Positions 6,114-7,540 of a stretch of 7,540 bases of DNA are shown here, piece by piece (the first letter of the stretch is position 1; each line of letters starts with the position of its first letter). This DNA is from Nocardioides sp. (GTDB lineage Bacteria; Actinomycetota; Actinomycetes; Propionibacteriales; Nocardioidaceae). The position numbers were made by a program, and so were the translations under genes. The notes beneath the pieces are model-generated. The model made no database searches and had not been told where the DNA came from. It saw only the letters and a program-made list of their open reading frames with translations. Location: positions 1-7,540 of the forward strand of contig JASLDK010000178.1 of the NCBI GenBank assembly GCA_030145945.1, written 5' to 3'.

Positions 6114-6986
6114 ATGGTCGTTGTGCGCGTGCTTTCGATCCAGTCCTCGGTCGCCTACGGCCATGTCGGCAACTCCGCGGCGGTCTTCCCGCTGCAGCGA
6201 CTCGGGCACGAGGTGTGGCCCGTGTTCACGGTGCACTTCTCCAACCACACCGGGTACGGCGCCTGGCGGGGACCGCTGCTCGACCCGGCTGACGTCGCCG
6301 AGGTGATCACCGGGATCGAGGAGCGTGGCGTGCTTCCCTCGTGCGACGCGGTGCTGTCGGGCTATCAGGGGTCGCCGGCCGTCGCGTCGGTGATCGTCGA
6401 GGCAGTCCGGAAGGTGAAGGCGGCCAACCCGGCCGCGACCTACACCTGCGACCCGGTGATGGGCAACGCCAAGTCCGGATGCTTCGTGAACCCGGAGATC
6501 CCACCGATCATCCGCTCGGAGGTCGTGCCGGTGGCGGACATCCTCACGCCCAACCAGTTCGAGCTCGGCTTCATCACCGGACGCGACGGCCTGTCGGATC
6601 CCTCGTCCATCGAGGAGATCCTGGCCGCGGCTGACGAGGTTCGCGAGATGGGCCCCTCCACGGTGCTGATCACCTCCGTCGAGCGTCTGGGCGCACCCGA
6701 CGACGTGATCGAGATGATCGCCGTCACCGGCGACGGCGCCTGGATCGTCCAGACACCCCGGCTGCCCATGAAGGCGAACGGCTCCGGTGACATCACCGCC
6801 GCCCTCTTCACTGCCCACCTGCACACCAGCGGCTCCCCTGCCGTCGCCCTGGGCCGCACCGTCGCCTCGGTGTACGACGTCCTGGCCGCGACCTTGGCGT
6901 CGGGCGAGCGCGAGCTGCGGCTGATCGCGGCACAGGACGCGATCGCCGCGCCGGACGAGCGGTTCGGGGTCACGCAACTGCGGTGA
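6114..6986 (+). CDS. pdxY: Pyridoxal kinase PdxY
   Basis: Phosphorylates pyridoxal with ATP to give pyridoxal 5'-phosphate, in the vitamin B6 salvage pathway; cytoplasmic ribokinase-fold enzyme. The 290 residues match family length (about 287). Visible motifs: IQSSVAYGHVGNSAA (9-23) with the substrate-binding YGHxGN, VHFSNHTGYGAW (40-51), DAVLSGYQGS (78-87), KAANPAATYTCDPVMGN (102-118), ADILTPNQFEL (141-151) and the ATP/catalytic GSGD (223-226, Asp226 the likely general base). The pattern resembles E. coli PdxY along its whole length. Start: ATG 6114 directly follows GGGAAG with no spacing, while in-frame GTG 6123 lies 9 bases after it and fits the family N terminus (MRVLSIQSS); either is possible. 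It is divergent from the GMC gene, with about 110 bases between, and its own promoter is not clear to me. Confidence 0.95.
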   Translation: MVVVRVLSIQSSVAYGHVGNSAAVFPLQRLGHEVWPVFTVHFSNHTGYGAWRGPLLDPADVAEVITGIEERGVLPSCDAVLSGYQGSPAVASVIVEAVRKVKAANPAATYTCDPVMGNAKSGCFVNPEIPPIIRSEVVPVADILTPNQFELGFITGRDGLSDPSSIEEILAAADEVREMGPSTVLITSVERLGAPDDVIEMIAVTGDGAWIVQTPRLPMKANGSGDITAALFTAHLHTSGSPAVALGRTVASVYDVLAATLASGERELRLIAAQDAIAAPDERFGVTQLR

Positions 6987-7013
6987 GCGTTGCTGGCTAG
7001 GATTGCCGAATCG

Positions 7014-7026
7014 CCCGCAGCGCGGG
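7014..7026 (+). other. Short GC hairpin between pdxY and tRNA-Thr
   Basis: CCCGC-AGC-GCGGG forms a 5-base stem with a 3-base loop, 27 bases after the pdxY stop and just before the tRNA. It has no U-run. It could end pdxY transcription or be a processing structure in the tRNA leader. A -10-like TAGGAT (6998-7003) lies upstream, without a convincing -35 box, so a separate tRNA promoter remains only possible. Confidence 0.3.
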
Positions 7027-7030
7027 TGTT

Positions 7031-7107
7031 GCCGCCTTAGCTCAGTTGGCCAGAGCGTTCGCCTTGTAAGCGAAGGGCCGTCGGTTCGAATCCGACAGGC
7101 GGCTCCA
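7031..7107 (+). tRNA. tRNA-Thr (anticodon UGU)
   Basis: A complete cloverleaf can be folded by hand: acceptor GCCGCCT (7031-7037) pairs perfectly with AGGCGGC (7097-7103); D stem GCTC/GAGC (7040-7043/7053-7056); anticodon stem TTCGC/GCGAA (7058-7062/7070-7074) around loop CTTGTAA with anticodon TGT at 7065-7067; T stem GTCGG/CCGAC (7080-7084/7092-7096) around TTCGAAT. The discriminator is T7104 and the CCA end is encoded (7105-7107). It reads ACA codons, and by wobble other Thr codons. Confidence 0.97.
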
Positions 7108-7136
7108 CTGCTCGGCTTTCCGTCGGATCCCGTTCG

Positions 7137-7142
7137 TAGCGT
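7137..7142 (+). promoter_or_regulatory. -10-like box for a possibly leaderless HNH transcript
   Basis: TAGCGT fits the actinobacterial TANNNT -10 pattern and ends 6 bases before the HNH ATG, so a transcript would start at or next to the start codon. This would explain why the gene has no ribosome binding site. No good -35 box is visible. Confidence 0.3.
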
Positions 7143-7148
7143 CAGCCC

Positions 7149-7540
7149 ATGCGGAACTGTCTCGGGTGTGGCAAGGCGTTGACCAAGCGAAGCCAGATCA
7201 GTTATTGCAGCGTTCTGTGTCAACGTTCATTGGAGCGTGTGAACAACACGCGTGCATGGCTCCAGAGTGGTGTCGCCTACATCGACAGTCGGCCCGACCA
7301 CTACGTCCGGCGCTACCTGCTCGATGCCCAGGACGGATGTTGCGAGATCTGCGGGATGGTCGAGGAATGGCAGGGCCTGCCGCTCATCTTTGTGCTCGAC
7401 CACATCGACGGAAATTCCAGCAACAACCACCGCGACAACCTGCGCATGGTCTGTCCCAACTGCGACTCGCAGTTGCCGACGTTCAAGAACCGCAATCGCG
7501 GGAAGGGGAGACACTTCCGCCGGGTGCGTTACGCGAACGG
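7149..7540 (+). CDS. HNH endonuclease with two zinc-finger modules (3' partial)
   Basis: The frame runs open to the window end, so 130 residues are visible and the C terminus is missing. Residues 4-24 hold an N-terminal finger (CLGC...YCSVLC: Cys4, Cys7, Cys20, Cys24). Residues 64-117 are the HNH domain: CEIC (Cys65/Cys68), LDHIDG (83-88, with Asp84-His85), NNHRDNLR (92-99) and CPNCDSQ (102-108, Cys102/Cys105 completing the structural zinc site), then TFKNRNRGKG. This layout is common in small phage and mobile HNH nucleases that cut or nick DNA. At the place where many relatives have His (CPNCHSQ), this one has Asp106. A TAG at 7137-7139 closes the frame upstream, so ATG 7149 is the first available start; no ribosome binding site precedes it. 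In the first 30 codons 11 end in A or T, far more than in the neighbouring genes, suggesting acquisition from elsewhere. It begins 41 bases after tRNA-Thr. Confidence 0.88.
   Translation, partial: MRNCLGCGKALTKRSQISYCSVLCQRSLERVNNTRAWLQSGVAYIDSRPDHYVRRYLLDAQDGCCEICGMVEEWQGLPLIFVLDHIDGNSSNNHRDNLRMVCPNCDSQLPTFKNRNRGKGRHFRRVRYAN

Noticed and set aside
6069..7223. Leftward open frame of 384 codons across pdxY and the tRNA
   Set aside because: It runs through a perfect tRNA and antisense to pdxY, so it is a non-coding shadow. The same holds for 7227-7514 (-) opposite the HNH gene.

Overview
The window is chromosomal DNA from a high-GC Gram-positive bacterium, most likely an actinobacterium of the Nocardioides/Propionibacteriales kind. 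This rests on strong G/C preference at third codon positions, frequent GTG starts, a HspR-like MerR regulator beside an Hsp20 gene, a GabD2-type aldehyde dehydrogenase and a KstR-like operator. The genus is inference; no rRNA or other taxonomic marker is present.

Layout, left to right: (1) the 3' part of an unrecognised gene (2-928, +) with a six-cysteine cluster, an S/R-rich linker, a Gly/Ala-rich possible membrane segment and a beta-rich C-terminal part; (2) a LigB/DODA-type extradiol ring-cleavage dioxygenase (984-1766, +) behind a good promoter whose start region carries an inverted repeat; (3) tail-to-tail with it, a small HspR-like MerR regulator (1754-2017, -), divergent from a small heat-shock protein gene (2139-2582, +), the two promoters overlapping in about 45 bp; (4) a convergent gap (2583-2701) holding a symmetrical cluster of repeats around a perfect 18-bp-arm hairpin; (5) a leftward two-gene unit, a GMC flavoprotein alcohol dehydrogenase/oxidase (4336-5991, -) followed with a 4-base overlap by a succinate-semialdehyde-dehydrogenase-like aldehyde dehydrogenase (2702-4339, -); (6) a divergent intergenic region with a 20-bp palindrome fitting the KstR-type consensus; (7) pyridoxal kinase PdxY (6114-6986, +); (8) tRNA-Thr(UGU) at 7031-7107; (9) an HNH endonuclease gene of lower third-position GC, beginning 41 bases after the tRNA and cut by the window end.

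Functional reading: the GMC enzyme and the aldehyde dehydrogenase form a plausible alcohol -> aldehyde -> acid pair, and the operator suggests control by a TetR repressor of the sterol/lipid catabolism type. The HspR-like regulator and Hsp20 form a self-contained heat-shock pair. The dioxygenase is probably controlled by a regulator not present here. No stretch longer than 300 bases lacks a gene. I see no clear new multi-gene defence or mobile system. The least explained signals are the symmetrical repeat cluster, the KstR-like operator on the GMC/aldehyde dehydrogenase unit, and the cysteine cluster in the first gene.
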